A stretch of DNA of 64,000 nucleotides from Trichobilharzia szidati (Eukaryota > Platyhelminthes > Trematoda > Strigeidida > Schistosomatidae): the NCBI GenBank assembly GCA_944472155.2, contig OX235272.1, positions 104,724,020 to 104,788,019 on the forward strand, given 5' to 3'. Below, in pieces: positions 10,620 through 21,361 of this stretch. Numbering within the stretch: position 1 is the first letter of the stretch; the number at the start of each line of letters is the position of its first letter. The translations under genes and the position numbers were made by a program. The notes under the pieces are model-generated. The model did no database searches. It saw only the letters and a list, made by a program, of their open reading frames with translations, and was not told where the DNA came from.

Positions 10620-11470
10620 GTGCATAGATTACTTAAATAAATAAAAGCCAAGGCAGAAGTAAGGATTGTACATACTTCTTTTGTACACAAAGATGTGTGG
10701 CTATAATTTATGAATGGCCAAGACCTCCACTGTCTTCAGAAGTTTGTAACGAGGAAAACGCGGCAAGTCAGCATAGATTCGATAAATGATCTTAAAATTA
10801 TGGTCAGGGTTGGTAAAGTGACAGGAGTTGATCAGGTGTTCTAGAATAGAACTTTGCACACACTTCCTTTCTTCCTTGTAATACCACACTGCTGGAATAC
10901 GTTGTCCTGCTCGCGTGGAACTGACAGATGTACATGGAGGTGGTCAGGCAAGGGAGCCTATCTTTTACAGAGATACAGTACAACTTAATACTGGTGAACG
11001 TTATTTGTAATTTTACTGTAAAGAACGTTTTACTGACTGCTTTAGAGAGACCATTTCTGAGCATATCTGAAGCTTGATCACCTTTGAGATTGCAAATTAA
11101 TGAATATGATTTTCTTTGGAATTGAGTCAGTGACCAGTTCGGACTGTCTATCTTTCGTGTTTCTCCCAATAGATCGTTTGAGTAACCATTTTCTGAGAGA
11201 GTGGCTTTTAGGAATTCAAGTTCTGAGTTAAAGCAGTCAGAACTACAAATGTTTCTGATCCTAAAAAAGAGCGAATGAATTAGATTTATTTTCCTGGAGA
11301 TAGGCACTCAACTGTAGCAATTAGTTAGTTGTCCATTCCATGTAGACTTCCGGTGGATGGATCTTTTGAGATTTCCGTCATTACGTCTACTATAGCGCAC
11401 ATCAAGAAAGGGAATACTTAGTTCAAATTCCTTTTCTATGGTGAATGTTGCTCTAATTACTAATTCCTAC
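10620..11470 (-). pseudogene. PLE 3' half: RT end, linker, decayed GIY-YIG
   Basis: Reading from 11,460 down: FELSIPFLDVRYSRRNDG (the FLDV box after the RT palm), RSIHRKSTWNGQ, then SRKINLIHSLFFRIRNIC. The GIY-YIG region follows (DRLPCLTTSMYICQF, with YIG lost), then SSILEHLINSCHF and FKIIYRIYADLPR. It ends with a decayed PHLCVQKKYVQSLLLPW near 10,640. At least three frames are needed. The RT core is missing or too decayed to see upstream of 11,470. Confidence 0.75.
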
Positions 11471-11762
11471 CTAATATTTCTTCAGAAAAATAAATTGTTT
11501 TGCGGTTAAATAAATCTTCTTTAAAGATTTCTAACTCTTCTTCGAATTTAAAATTTTCTAGATTAGTATTCAGATATCATTCTTCAGGTAAAATTTTGTG
11601 CTCACCTTCAACAAGATAATTATTGTATAAATTTTATTACTTTTTAAAAAAGTGATCTTTATATTCAAACTCTAGACCAATAGATGAATGAGTGCAAATA
11701 TTATCATACAAAATGGCATGGACAGAAATACTGGTGACTTAGGAAAAGTTAAAATTCTTTCT

Positions 11763-12255
11763 TTTCAAGTAAGGGATTTGTAGGCATTTTGTCTGATTGG
11801 TTGGAGGATTTCATCATGACCGTACACTAGTTAGAGAACCAGAGGAAAACCAACAAGAACTATTGAACAGCTGTTTCACCCCCATTTGTGACTCCTCATC
11901 AGTACGCATCCACCACAGCCGGTTCGAACCCAGGACCTTCCACTTACAAGGCTAGCAATCTCATAGACCATTAAACTACTGGGATCCGATCCAGTGACCA
12001 GCCCGGTAATTCTAACTTATGTCAGTTCATGACATATTGCAACCACTTCGCAATGTCTTCAATGAGTTATTGCCTCACCTTCAACCTGCTGCACCCTACT
12101 GGTCACGGCTTTCCACTAGAACCCCAGGTAACTACCTACCTGAATAGGGCCAATCGCTAGTGAGCATCGAATTTTCAAGTAGGGATTTTGTAGGGATTTT
12201 TTGTTTGATTGCATGGATGATTTCATCATGAGCTGACATCAGTGGATGCTTAACA
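11763..12255 (-). repeat. SINE1 copy followed by a partial SINE1 tail in the same orientation
   Basis: A full-length minus-strand unit (11,763-12,175) has tail, hammerhead region (GATGAGGAGTCACAAATG on the minus strand, degenerate), B box GGTTCGAACC, and head CCAGTAGGGTGCAGCAGG. It abuts a second tail (12,178-12,255) that starts again with TTTTCAAGTAGGGATTTTG. This looks like a tandem or nested insertion. Confidence 0.75.
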
Positions 12256-12789
12256 GAGGTCAAATAAACCCATCTTTGCAGTATGGCAAATGACATATCC
12301 ACCTGAGAGACAAAGGTTATTGAGTATTCACCTACATTGAAAATGAAACATTTTCAGTACATTTTATTTCGTTTTCTCACTTTCTCAGTGCCTGTTTCCA
12401 TTGTCATAGTGTGATTTGTATCATTTCAACATTTCAGGTGTAAAATAATCTTTAAGCGAAGAGTTGTAGGGATCCAACTGGTTTCAAGTTTGATCTCGCA
12501 CTCACACCAATTAGAAAATCATTCAAAACAAGAAAGTAGTGGATAGCTGTCTCGTCCTAGTTTTAGACTTTCAACCAGTATTCAGTCAGGACCTATAGGC
12601 TTTGAAGATAACTAGTTGACAATTCAGCCTTATCAAATCGGCTGCCGTTAGCGGAAGAGTAAACTACCTTAAACCTGGTTCCATAGTAGATATTGAAGCC
12701 ATAATTCAGTTGATTTAAACTAATCTTTTGTGTCGTCTTTTCATTATAACAGGGACTGGAAACAAAATGAATACTCCAGTTGTGGGTAA
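12256..12789. other. No feature recognised
   Basis: AT-rich sequence between SINE1 copies. A 94-codon minus-strand frame near 12,593-12,877 runs into SINE1 sequence and is not credible. Confidence 0.4.
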
Positions 12790-13545
12790 ATAAATGTTGG
12801 TTTACATGGATTTGATTTGATTGGTTCCAGGATTTTGTCATGGGCTGACATCGGCTAGAGAACCATTGGAAATCCAACAGGGATAACTGCCAGACAGCTG
12901 TTTTGTCAGCCTAGTTTGGGACTGATTATTGAGAATTACGCACCCACCACAGGGAGTCGAATCCATAACTTTCCAGTTACAAGGCTAGCGAGCTCGTAGA
13001 CCATTAAGCCACTGGGACCCAACCCAATGTCTAGGCCATGAATTCTAACTTGTGTCATTTCACAATATAGCACGATTGGCACTAGCCTATGTTATCGGTG
13101 GCGCGAGCATTTGTCCTCATATCCGACTGGCTGTGACCGGCTCTGACGAACACAATGGACTGGCTCTATTCAGGTAGGTATCTATCTGTATTCTAGTGAG
13201 AATTCATGGCCGGTGGGGTACAGCTAATTGGGTGTGACGATAAATACTCGCCACCGATAACATTAACTAGTGCCAGTCGCGCTGCATCATGCGTGAATTG
13301 GCGGCAGAAGTTGGAATTCATGGACTGGCTGGCCAGTGGACTGGGTTCCAGTGGCTTAATTGTCTATGAGCTTGCTCGCCTTTTAACCAGGAGGTCCTGG
13401 ACTCAAACCTTATTAGCGGGTGCGTACTTCTGAAGAGTCAGTTCTATACTAGTCAGACGAAACAGCTGACTGTCCAGTACTCCCATTTGGTTTTCCAATG
13501 GTTCTCCAACCGATGTCAGCTATTGATAAAATCCTGTAACCATAA
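12790..13545. repeat. Head-to-head pair of SINE1 copies
   Basis: The left copy (12,790-13,130) is minus and the right copy (13,135-13,545) is plus. Tails face outward and heads meet with only a few bases between. The left one has a damaged ribozyme core (GACAAAACAG). The right one keeps its core at 13,424-13,480. Confidence 0.8.
13424..13480 (+). ncRNA. Hammerhead ribozyme candidate in SINE1
   Basis: Order: GTACTT, CTGAAGA, a stem II segment closed by GTC and GAC, GAAA, CAGCTGACTG, TC, CAGTAC. The core CUGANGA / GAAA / GUC is intact. Stem III ACAG/CUGU closes a CUGA loop. Stem I pairs five of six positions. Stem II has an internal mismatch region. Hammerheads are an established feature of the schistosome SM-alpha repeat. 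Confidence 0.6.
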
Positions 13546-14389
13546 AAAAATATTTATATTTTCAGCAGTCTTCAACCTAAGAAATATTACTGAAACACAC
13601 CAGTAGATAGATAGTTCAAATGAATTCTGAGGTACTAATGTTCTTCTCCCCGTCCTATAAATTCTGGAAACCCAGTGGTCATATGACGAAAGATAATCAA
13701 AGTTCTATCACTGAATAAAAATCTTTCATAGACTAAACGTAGTATATTATTATTATAATCACTGACAATTCAAAACAGCTTCAACTTCCTATACTTAGAA
13801 TTCCCTTGCTTTATTAATAAACACGATACATCACATTACCATTTGTTGATTGATTTCTTTGATAAGAAGATGTATTTATATATTACCGTTTTTTCTTAAG
13901 GCTTAAAGACTGTGATTTGTTCGACAATTTAGAAGAAAAAGGGGAAGAAACAGGAATGACTGAATTTCATATCAGATTAAATTTCTTACATTAATTACTC
14001 TGTTAAAAGAAAGTACACAATTATATTGGGAAAACTATCAACTGAAAACATCAGCCACATGATATTTCAAGGTACTCCTGTCAAGAGGCTCCTCTGCTTA
14101 AGAGAATAAATAAGAAAAACTCTATTCTTTGTGATTTAATTAGAAGATAAATAAAATACACATGCTATGAATTAAGAATTATTCCGTTAACATCGCCAAG
14201 CAACGCTTGTTGTTCTTACTGTATATGCAATTTCTAGAGTAATTAGACGAGTATTCTTGAAAGGAAACTGCCATAGGGGACAATTTAAAACTAGAAATAG
14301 CAAGAGACTAACATAGGCAGTTAGGGAACTTCGAAGAACGTTTCATGCAGCACACCTATGTTTGTCATTCTCTAGCCGACGAATGAATG
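13546..14389. other. No gene recognised
   Basis: AT-rich sequence without repeat-family matches or a plausible exon. Confidence 0.5.
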
Positions 14390-14890
14390 GTCCATGCTCG
14401 CGACACTGCTGCAAGAGGTTTGCAAGGAAGGAATGGTGCCTACTGATTGGAAGAAAGGCCACCTTGTCAAACTTCCAAAGAAGTGCAATATATAGGCCTC
14501 ACTCTACAATAAGTGGCGTGGAATAATGCTCTTGTCTAAGCCAAGTATTACACTAAGTCACGTCATCCTGAAGGGAATAAGAGACTCACTGGATGCAGAA
14601 CTCCACGAATACGAAACAAGTTGGTTTCAGGAAAGGTAAATTATGTGCTAATCAAATCACAACTCTACGCATCGTCATCACAGAACAAAGCATAGAGTGG
14701 CAGTCGAACCTCTCTTTGCTTCAGTTTCATCCACCTTGGAAAGGCCTTCGATAGCAGTGAACTTGAAGTATATTTGAAATTGCCTCAAAACTACTCAATG
14801 CCCCAAACTTCGTTCAACAACTTTGTGATGATGCTAAATGTCAAGTGATGTACAACTGAAAATTCAATGAGTCACTTGAAGTGAGTACAG
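14390..14890 (+). pseudogene. RTE RT-domain fragment
   Basis: It encodes scattered pieces of the RTE RT. KEGMVPTDWKKGHLVKLPKK corresponds to residues 586-605 of the 670-3,884 copy. The GFRKGK box, an IIITEQSIEWQ-like stretch and a decayed FEKAFDS block follow. Several frameshifts. It joins directly to a PLE end at 14,895 with no visible target duplication. Confidence 0.7.
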
Positions 14891-14894
14891 GATT

Positions 14895-15530
14895 AGGAAG
14901 AGGCTTTGCTGAAGCAATTGCTATCAAACGACTTAAACCAAATCTATGTACGCAGAAGGAGACAGCGGTGAATCTTGCACTGCCCTGGTGACAACAAAAT
15001 ATACAACTTTTATGAGTCACCTTTTTCTTGTTTAGAAAACTCTACTCTCTCATCTAAACATGACTCACCCTTTCTCGTTCTTTTCTTTTCTCTTCCTTTT
15101 TTCCTATTGGCTATTAGATAAAGCATTTTCTTTAGTTACGTAATCTACCTTTTTGTTATGCTCTGTCTAGCTAAACCTTGTTTCTATACACACACATATA
15201 TATATATGCAACTCTGTTTTTTGTTTCCAAGCCTAATTGTTTAATTATTCTATAAATATCTATAAACTGTCAAATATTGATCACAGTTCATTTGAATTAT
15301 TCTATAAATAGTCAGTGGTTGTAACTCTTAATTAGTTAAATCATTCCGGACTAATGTTACTTTTACTTCCTATCAATTACTCCTTGTGATCGTGGAAAAT
15401 TATGTTCAAATCTTTAATGTAATGTAATTCATAGTTTTCATCGTTCAGGTTGTAACCAGTTGAGAAGAATCCTCGAAATAATAAGAGATGAGCTCATATT
15501 GTCCTGGTACAATTGTTGTTCTTGCTTTGT
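14895..15530 (+). pseudogene. PLE C-terminus and 3' terminal region
   Basis: The open end reads GFAEAIAIKRLKPNLCTQK and ALPW then TGA at about 14,990. It is the same lineage as 1-570 but better kept. The AT-rich 3' UTR extends to the terminal motif GTTGTTCTTGCTTTGTTC near 15,515. Confidence 0.65.
15452..15510 (+). ncRNA. Hammerhead-like motif in PLE terminal region, GUC cleavage triplet
   Basis: Order: GTAACCAG, TTGAGAA, GAATCCTC, GAAA, a stem III around ATGAGCTCAT, TTGTC, CTGGTAC. Stem I CCAG/CTGG plus GTA/TAC pairs with one bulged base, stem III is long and well paired, and the triplet is GUC. The CUGANGA strand has two changes, so this is probably a decayed ribozyme. Confidence 0.45.
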
Positions 15531-15553
15531 TCAAGAGACTATTTGCCTACTGT

Positions 15554-15898
15554 TGTAACGACAGAAGACAAGGGCAAGGCAATGGACTGTTTATTGAAAA
15601 AATCAACAGATATTTATAGATTTTTATGTACATTACTGTCAGTGGAGAAGCAACCTCTTCTGATTAGCTGTTTTCTAGCTGAAGGTTATTATTCTGTACT
15701 ACTTGTGACTGTTTCTTAGAAAGTTAAGCCATATATCTGCAAATCGTATTTGCGCATGTTAATTCTGCTGTGACTGGCTGGTTAGTTCCTCAAGGTTGAG
15801 CTTTCTTATTGTTTTACCTCATAACCGCGATTCGAGACGTAAACATTGATATAAATTGTTGTCTACAATTTTGACTCACAGCTAGTTCTCGCCACACA
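15554..15898 (+). repeat. LTR-like repeat (about 345 bp)
   Basis: It begins TGTAACGACAGAAGACAAGG and ends near CCACACA. It includes GGCAATGGACTG, a TATTTATAGATTTTTATG block, TGTCAGTGGAGAAGCAACC and ATTGTTGTCTACAATTTTG, all in the order of the other copies. The TG...CA ends and fixed length suggest a solo LTR. No primer-binding site, gag or pol lies nearby, and no clear target duplication was found. Confidence 0.6.
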
Positions 15899-15929
15899 AT
15901 CACCGGTGACATTCCTAATTATGGTGGAG

Positions 15930-16605
15930 TGCATTATGCGTTAGACTATGCGTTGGGAGTGAGAAGACAGGAATACTCTGGACCACCGGTAAGAAAACTC
16001 CAGACTATCTGGATGTAGATGGCGAAAGCAGAATCAGAAAACCAAGATACACCTTCATGAATGTGAAATCAGTTTGGAAGTCTTCTATCCTCACTCAGCC
16101 AGTATAAACAAAAAGATTTGGATTTTCAACACCTATGTCAAGTCAGTCACTTCTTCTACATGGGTGAGAAACTTGGCGGGCGTATCACATAAAGCATTTC
16201 CAATAGCCAGTCGCCGCAGAATTTTACCGACAGCTGTCCACTTCGCTGACTCTATGTTAGAGATCAAATGGCCCGCCGTCCAGCTAGAACAAACTAACCA
16301 AAAACCCATCCCTCAAGATATATATAGGAGAAAATGGTGATGAATCGGGCAAACACGTTGTGAAGGCCGTCGTATGACATCGCGCACATCCCAGGCCATT
16401 GGTGGAGTAAAATCTGAATGGAAAACGATGAGTGGGTACTCACTGTGAGGGGGACGCGGGGAGCTCATATGGAGAGGAAGAGATAAGATATTATAAGCAA
16501 TCGTGGGGTTAGACATCTGTAGAGGACAACAGAAAATACAACAAAGTGGAGATGTCTTGTTGAAGCCTTATTTTCCACTCGAAACCCAAGGGAACAATAA
16601 TAATA
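15930..16605 (+). pseudogene. RTE 3' end fragment
   Basis: It starts in the region after RT motif B (ATTATGCGTTAGACTATGCG with GGGAGTGAGAAGACAGGAAT) and runs through TTGGAAGTCTTCTATCCTC, GAACTTGGCGG-like blocks and AAACCCAAGGGAACAAT into an AAT tail. The FADD region is deleted. Confidence 0.75.
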
Positions 16606-16678
16606 ATAACAATAAGTTTTGCAGTCAAAAGTGGATAACTTCGTGACCACATAAAATTCACACTGCTGAAAAAAAGGT

Positions 16679-17052
16679 TTTTCAAGTGTTGGTTAGTAGG
16701 GATTTGATTAGTTACAGGATTTTCATCATGAGCTGACATCAGTTAGAGAACCATTGGGAAACCTGCAGGGAGTACTGGACAGCTGTTTCGTCCTAGTTTG
16801 GGGCTCTTCAGCAGTACCCATCCACCGGGATTCGAACCCAGGACCTCCTGGTCACAAGGCGAGCTCGTATACCATTAAGCCACTTGTACCCGATCCAATG
16901 GCCCATGAATTCTAACTTCTGCCAATTCACGACATAGCGCGACCCCTAGTCAATGACTTCGGCGAGTATTTGTCCTCACACTCGACCTGCTGCACCCTAC
17001 TGGTCACGACTTCTCACAAGAACCCCAGGTAACTACCTACCTGAATAGGGTA
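16679..17052 (-). repeat. SINE1 copy
   Basis: A full minus-strand copy: tail (TTTTCAAGTGTTGGTTAG on the plus strand), hammerhead, B box GGTTCGAAT, A box region, and head ending in CTACCTGAATAGGG. It is followed by a TATGAG microsatellite at 17,052-17,075. Confidence 0.85.
16769..16819 (-). ncRNA. Hammerhead ribozyme candidate in SINE1, best preserved
   Basis: Minus strand order: GGGTACTG, CTGAAGA, GCCCCAAACTAGGAC, GAAA, CAGCTG, TC, CAGTACTCC. Stem I pairs over eight positions (GGGUACUG with CAGUACUC, one G.U). The core CUGANGA / GAAA / GUC is complete. Stem II GCCC/GGAC has one mismatch, and stem III is the minimal ACAG/CUGU palindrome. Hammerheads are known in SM-alpha; activity of this copy is inferred. 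Confidence 0.7.
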
Positions 17053-17164
17053 GTATGAGTATGAGTATGAGTACATCAGTGTATATAGCAGATATTATTA
17101 AGTTCAATCATACGTGACTACTTCCCAATTGACGCAAATATTCGCTAATATCTTTTTTTTATTA

Positions 17165-17345
17165 TAGCTTGAAACCACACCGTATTTTTGGTACAAGTAT
17201 GGAATTTTCAGCATGTGGTATCGGTAGTCCAAATTTTGCAGACCGACCATTGATATCAGGTTTGCGTCGGCAGGGGGTCGAACCCCGGACCATGTGCATG
17301 GTCGGCGAGAGTCCCGACCGCTGTGCCACCGACGCACATTCATTC
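17165..17345 (-). repeat. SINE2 copy (variant head)
   Basis: The minus-strand head reads GTGGCACAGCGGTCGGGACT (A box) and GGTTCGACCCC (B box) near 17,277, then GCCGACGCAAACC. The tail differs from other SINE2 copies and matches a short piece near 26,095-26,125 (TTTTGGTACAAATATGGAAT). Confidence 0.7.
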
Positions 17346-17992
17346 ATAACATTAACCATGCAAACAAAACAGAAATAAAAAACTTCATTCACCAATTAGA
17401 TTCATCAAAAAAATTGTCCTTCGAATCGAACACTACCTCTATTATTACTCAACAGTAATACACATGAGTGCGCATTACTGAAGAGATTTAAACCGGGACG
17501 AAACACCTGCATGAGCTTTTTTATGTCTTTAGTTAGTACATACATATTCTTCATATCTGTTCATCCACTCACCTACATAATTTAGTGAAAAATTTGCCGC
17601 CCACTGTTATATAAACACCTCCGCTATATAAGTAGTGCATTTGTCATGCAAGATTTTTTAGGAATGAAAAAGAAAACTGATGTTATTCATATACATATGA
17701 ATAATTGAATCCAATATAAGTTAATCACCAGAACATTTTTATCTTTCTCCCCTGAACTAAACTTCTTTTGACTTAGGAATGTTTAAAGTAGAATAATGTC
17801 AAGGCTATAAACCATGAAATAATCACCCATTTTTAAGGGGAATAAAAGTCATATGCCATGTGATATAAACAAATACAAAAGTGTTTGTCACAAACTTTAT
17901 AAAACAAGATTAGAAAGGTATGTGGCAATGAAGATTAAACATTAATGATGATAATCAGAATGAAAAAGAAGATTATTCACCAACTAGTCAAT
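17346..17992. other. No gene recognised
   Basis: AT-rich, no family match, no plausible exon. Confidence 0.5.
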
Positions 17993-18425
17993 ATGCCGAC
18001 ATCAGTTAGAGAGCTAGAAGAAAACCGACAGGGAGTACTTCCACACAGCTGTTTCGTCAGTCTAGGTCGGGACTGACTCTTCAGAAGTACGCACCAACCG
18101 ACAGGAGGTTCGAATCCAGCAAGTTGCGGTCACAAGGCTAGCGAGCTGATAGACCATTCATCTACTGGGACCCGATCCAATGGCCAGCCAGTCCATGAAT
18201 TCCAACTTCTGCTGCCATTTTACACATAATATAGCGTGACTGGCAAGAGCCAGTGTCATCCGTGGCGAGTATTTCTCCTCACACCCGATCAGGTGTACCT
18301 CAGTGGTCACGATTTCTCACTAGAACCCTGATAACTAACTACCTACCTACCTACCTAAATATGGCTACTCCAATGGTTCTGTAACCGATGTCAGCTCATG
18401 GTGAAATCCTGAAACCAATCAAATC
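17993..18425. repeat. SINE1 copy with an inverted extra tail
   Basis: The minus copy spans 17,993-18,355 and includes a CTAC tetranucleotide run. It abuts a plus-strand tail at 18,368-18,425 (CCAATGGTTCTGTAACCGAT). Tails again face outward. Confidence 0.75.
18035..18090 (-). ncRNA. Hammerhead-like fold in SINE1 with co-varied stem I
   Basis: Minus strand: GTACTT, CTGAAGA, GTCAGTCCCGACCTAGACTGAC, GAAA, CAGCTGTGTGG, AAGTAC. Stem I is GTACTT/AAGTAC, whereas other copies have GTACTG/CAGTAC, a compensatory change. Stem II pairs seven of seven. The base at the cleavage position is G, which should block cleavage. Confidence 0.55.
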
Positions 18426-18435
18426 CCTGAGATAT

Positions 18436-18935
18436 TCAACACGTGCGTTGGTGGCTTAGAGGTAGAATGCTCACCAACCACGCATGCGGTATGGGTTCGA
18501 ATCCCGGCCGACACACACTTAAACCGCTAAGCCGCTACCAAGACCGTCAAAAAGCGAAAGTTGAGCATGAAGCCAACAACTCCACTGTGTAAAAATAAAG
18601 ACCACTGCTAGCAGAACGTCAGTGCTCTTGCTTAAAGCCCTATGTTCCAATCGGAACGCTAAGGAATGAGATAAAAGCGTTCAGTATGCGACTTGTACAT
18701 TTTTTTCCTCCGCTTTCCCATTGGAACATAGAGCTTCAAGCTAGAGGCGTGAATTTTCTGTAGCAGTGTTTATTTTTAAAGGATGGGGTTGCTAGCCTCA
18801 TGCCCAACCTTTCCTCTTCACCAGTCTTATTACTGGCTGAGCGAGGTAAAGGAGTGCGTCGGCCGTGGATCGAACCCCGAACCATGTGCATGGTCGGCGA
18901 GCATCCTAACCGCTGTGCCACCGACGCCGACTTGT
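18436..18935. repeat. Tail-to-tail inverted pair of SINE2 copies
   Basis: The plus copy (18,436-18,668) has A box GTGGCTTAGAGGTAGAATGC and B box GGTTCGAATCC. The minus copy (18,695-18,935) has GTGGCACAGCGGTTAGGATG and GGTTCGATCCACGG. The two tails, ending GAAGCCCTATGTTCC and its complement, meet across about 30 bp. Confidence 0.8.
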
Positions 18936-19344
18936 ACATAATGACAGTAATATCCACTGTAATTTACTGACTGAACTAAGTTTATCCAGTTTCCGACACA
19001 ACTTCTAGTTTGATCGAATTTGCACTACATACCTTTTTCAACAATGTGTATCATTAATCCTTAGGAAGCTTGTGATTATTCACAAAGATTCAAAAATATT
19101 ACAACCAAAAATATGTAACTAGATATGCCACTATTCATCTTTTCTAATCACCCATAAATTCTCATGGCACTATAAATAAAGACATATTCCAGTGAATACT
19201 ACGTTTAATGACGACAAAACGGTGGGATAAATGCAGCTGAAACCATTTTTGTGATTTTAGTCATATCCACAAACACCTAGTGAAGAAAACAGTGGAGACT
19301 AATACCTCATTATAAATTATTTAAAATAATTATAGTGTGTTTAA
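18936..19344. other. No feature recognised
   Basis: AT-rich spacer before the inverted-repeat PLE. Confidence 0.4.
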
Positions 19345-19769
19345 CAAAAATGAAATCAGAACAACATTTTTGCCAACGTCTCGCTCTGTGTAAGCCATAA
19401 CTTCTTCAGCTGAATGATTCCGATTCGATTAACCATCAAGTCAAGAAATTACATAAATTGAAGTGAGCTCCTTTGAAGGTCACTTGTCGGTAGACAGTTA
19501 TAACAAAAGAAAAATGTAAACAGTCATCAAACAATTGTAATGACTAGTGTCTAATTGTCACACGTGAATATTTGTCCAATGAGTGTGTGTGACTATGTCT
19601 TTTGTTGTATGGGAAACACGCCAAAACATGATAATATTTCAAAATGTGGTCACAATATAGGATTGAACAGTTATGTATTTTCCCTCATCTGTTTCGCTTC
19701 ATTGGAGAGAGAGTCAGTCATATAGGTGATTAGTCTATCCTTTCTTTTCTAGTAACGGAATTCGACGTG

Positions 19770-19860
19770 GTTTAAATATTCAAGGCTTCAAAGCCTCTTC
19801 TTAGAGTTTCAGCATTGCCGAAATCAATCTTATATCCACTGTCCACAGCATGCATTGCTA
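19770..19860 (-). pseudogene. PLE C-terminal exon piece, 3' side of the RTE insertion
   Basis: The minus strand reads MHAVDSGYKIDFGNAETL and ends EALNI then stop. It is the natural continuation of the frame at 21,362-21,500 (ending TSPIAM), and the join falls exactly on the 8-bp target duplication. Confidence 0.75.
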
Positions 19861-21361
19861 CATCATTATTATTATTGTTCCCTTGGGTTCCTAGTGGAAC
19901 GTAGGCCTTCAACTGCACGTTCCCACTTGCTTATGTCTTCTGCTGTACTTTTCACTTGCATCCATGTTAGTCCATACTGTTTCAACTCCTCTTCACACAA
20001 TCTCCTCCATGTCACCCTTGGACGTCCCACTCGTCGCTTCCCTTTCGGGTTCCACTCGAGCTATGGCCTGACGCGCGATGTCACCCAACGGCCTCCTCAG
20101 CGAGTGAGTGTCCAATCCATCTCCACTTTCTCCTGCATATTTGTTGGCCGATTGGTTCTTGTTTTGTTTGCTCCCATAGTTTCTTGTTGGTGATTCTTAC
20201 TGGCCATCTGATCTTCAGTAGTAAAAAGAGAAGACAGCTGTTGATAAAGGTCTGCAACAGGCTGTTGGAAATATTCTTTGTGACCCGCTGGCCAAGTTTC
20301 TGATCCGTATAGAAGAACTGACTGACTTGACGTTTGTATTGAAAATCCGAATTTTGTTGTTGATGCAGGCTGAGTGACGAAGATTTCCAGATTGGTTTCA
20401 GGTTGATGAATGTGTTTCTCGCCTTCCCGATGCTCGATTTGACATCCTCGTCTGTTCCACCTGTAGTTGAGACAATGCTCCCTAGATAAGTGAGTGAATG
20501 AAGTAACCTCTTTCAAATCCCTCCGGTTGATGGTGATTGGCGCTGGATGTTGCTGTTGTTGCTGCTGCTGTTGGTTGGTTATTTTCATAACCTCCGACTT
20601 GTCTATGTTCACCTGGAGTCCTGTCTTTGCTGCTTCTTCGACCAGTTTGTGGGTTTTCGCTTGTAAGTCTTCGATCTTGTGTGACATCAAACATAAATCA
20701 TCCACACGCGAAATCCAGGTCTTCTAGGTTCTTCATGTCCGTCCAGGATATCCCTGTCTTCTGGTTTCCCACTGTCTGACGCATAATCCAGTCCACCACA
20801 ATTAAGAATATCATTGGTGATAATAAGCACCCTTGTCTGACTCCTGTGTTTACTCCAAACGCTTCGCTGAGTTTTCCGTTGTGGATCACTTGACATGTGC
20901 CGTTATCGTACAGTTGTTGAATAAGGTTGATGAATATTTGGGGTACGCCGTAGTACTCGAGTAGTTTCCAAATTACTTCGCGGTCAACGCTGTCGAAGGC
21001 CTTCTCAAAGTCTATGAAGTTGAGGTAGAGATTTGATTGCCATTCCATGCTTTGTTCGATGATGATGCGTAGAGTTGCAATTTGGTCAGAACATGATTTG
21101 CCTTTCCTGAATTCAGCGTGTTTTGGTCGGAGTTCTGCATCCAGTGCATCCTTTATCCTCTCCAGGATGATGCGACTCAGGACTTTACTTGGCGTCGACA
21201 GGAACATGATTCCTCGCCAGTTCTTGCAGAGTCCTAGGTCGCCCTTCTTTGGTAGTTTCACGAGGTAATCTTTCCTCCAGTCGGTAGGCAGCTTTCCCTC
21301 CTTCCAAACCTTTTGCAATATTGGAGTCAGAATATCTGCTGTCGTCTCCGGGTCCGCTATT
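19861..21361 (-). mobile_element. 5'-truncated RTE copy with 8-bp target duplication
   Basis: CATTGCTA at 19,853-19,860 and 21,362-21,369 flanks the copy. The 3' end has ATT repeats (19,862-19,878). The coding content starts in the RT (QKVWKEGKLPTDWRK), includes FIDFEKAFDS and GVRQGCLLSP, and shares the 4-nt FADD insertion with the 670-3,884 copy. After it a second frame (20,705-20,097) gives MDDLCLMSHKIEDL and a Gln run. A 436-bp stretch is identical to the first copy (see findings). Confidence 0.9.

Noticed and set aside
16850..16890. tRNA gene on the minus strand near the GGTTCGAAT B box
   Set aside because: The same head occurs in about 14 SINE1 copies and is followed by the hammerhead and tail, so it is a SINE promoter.
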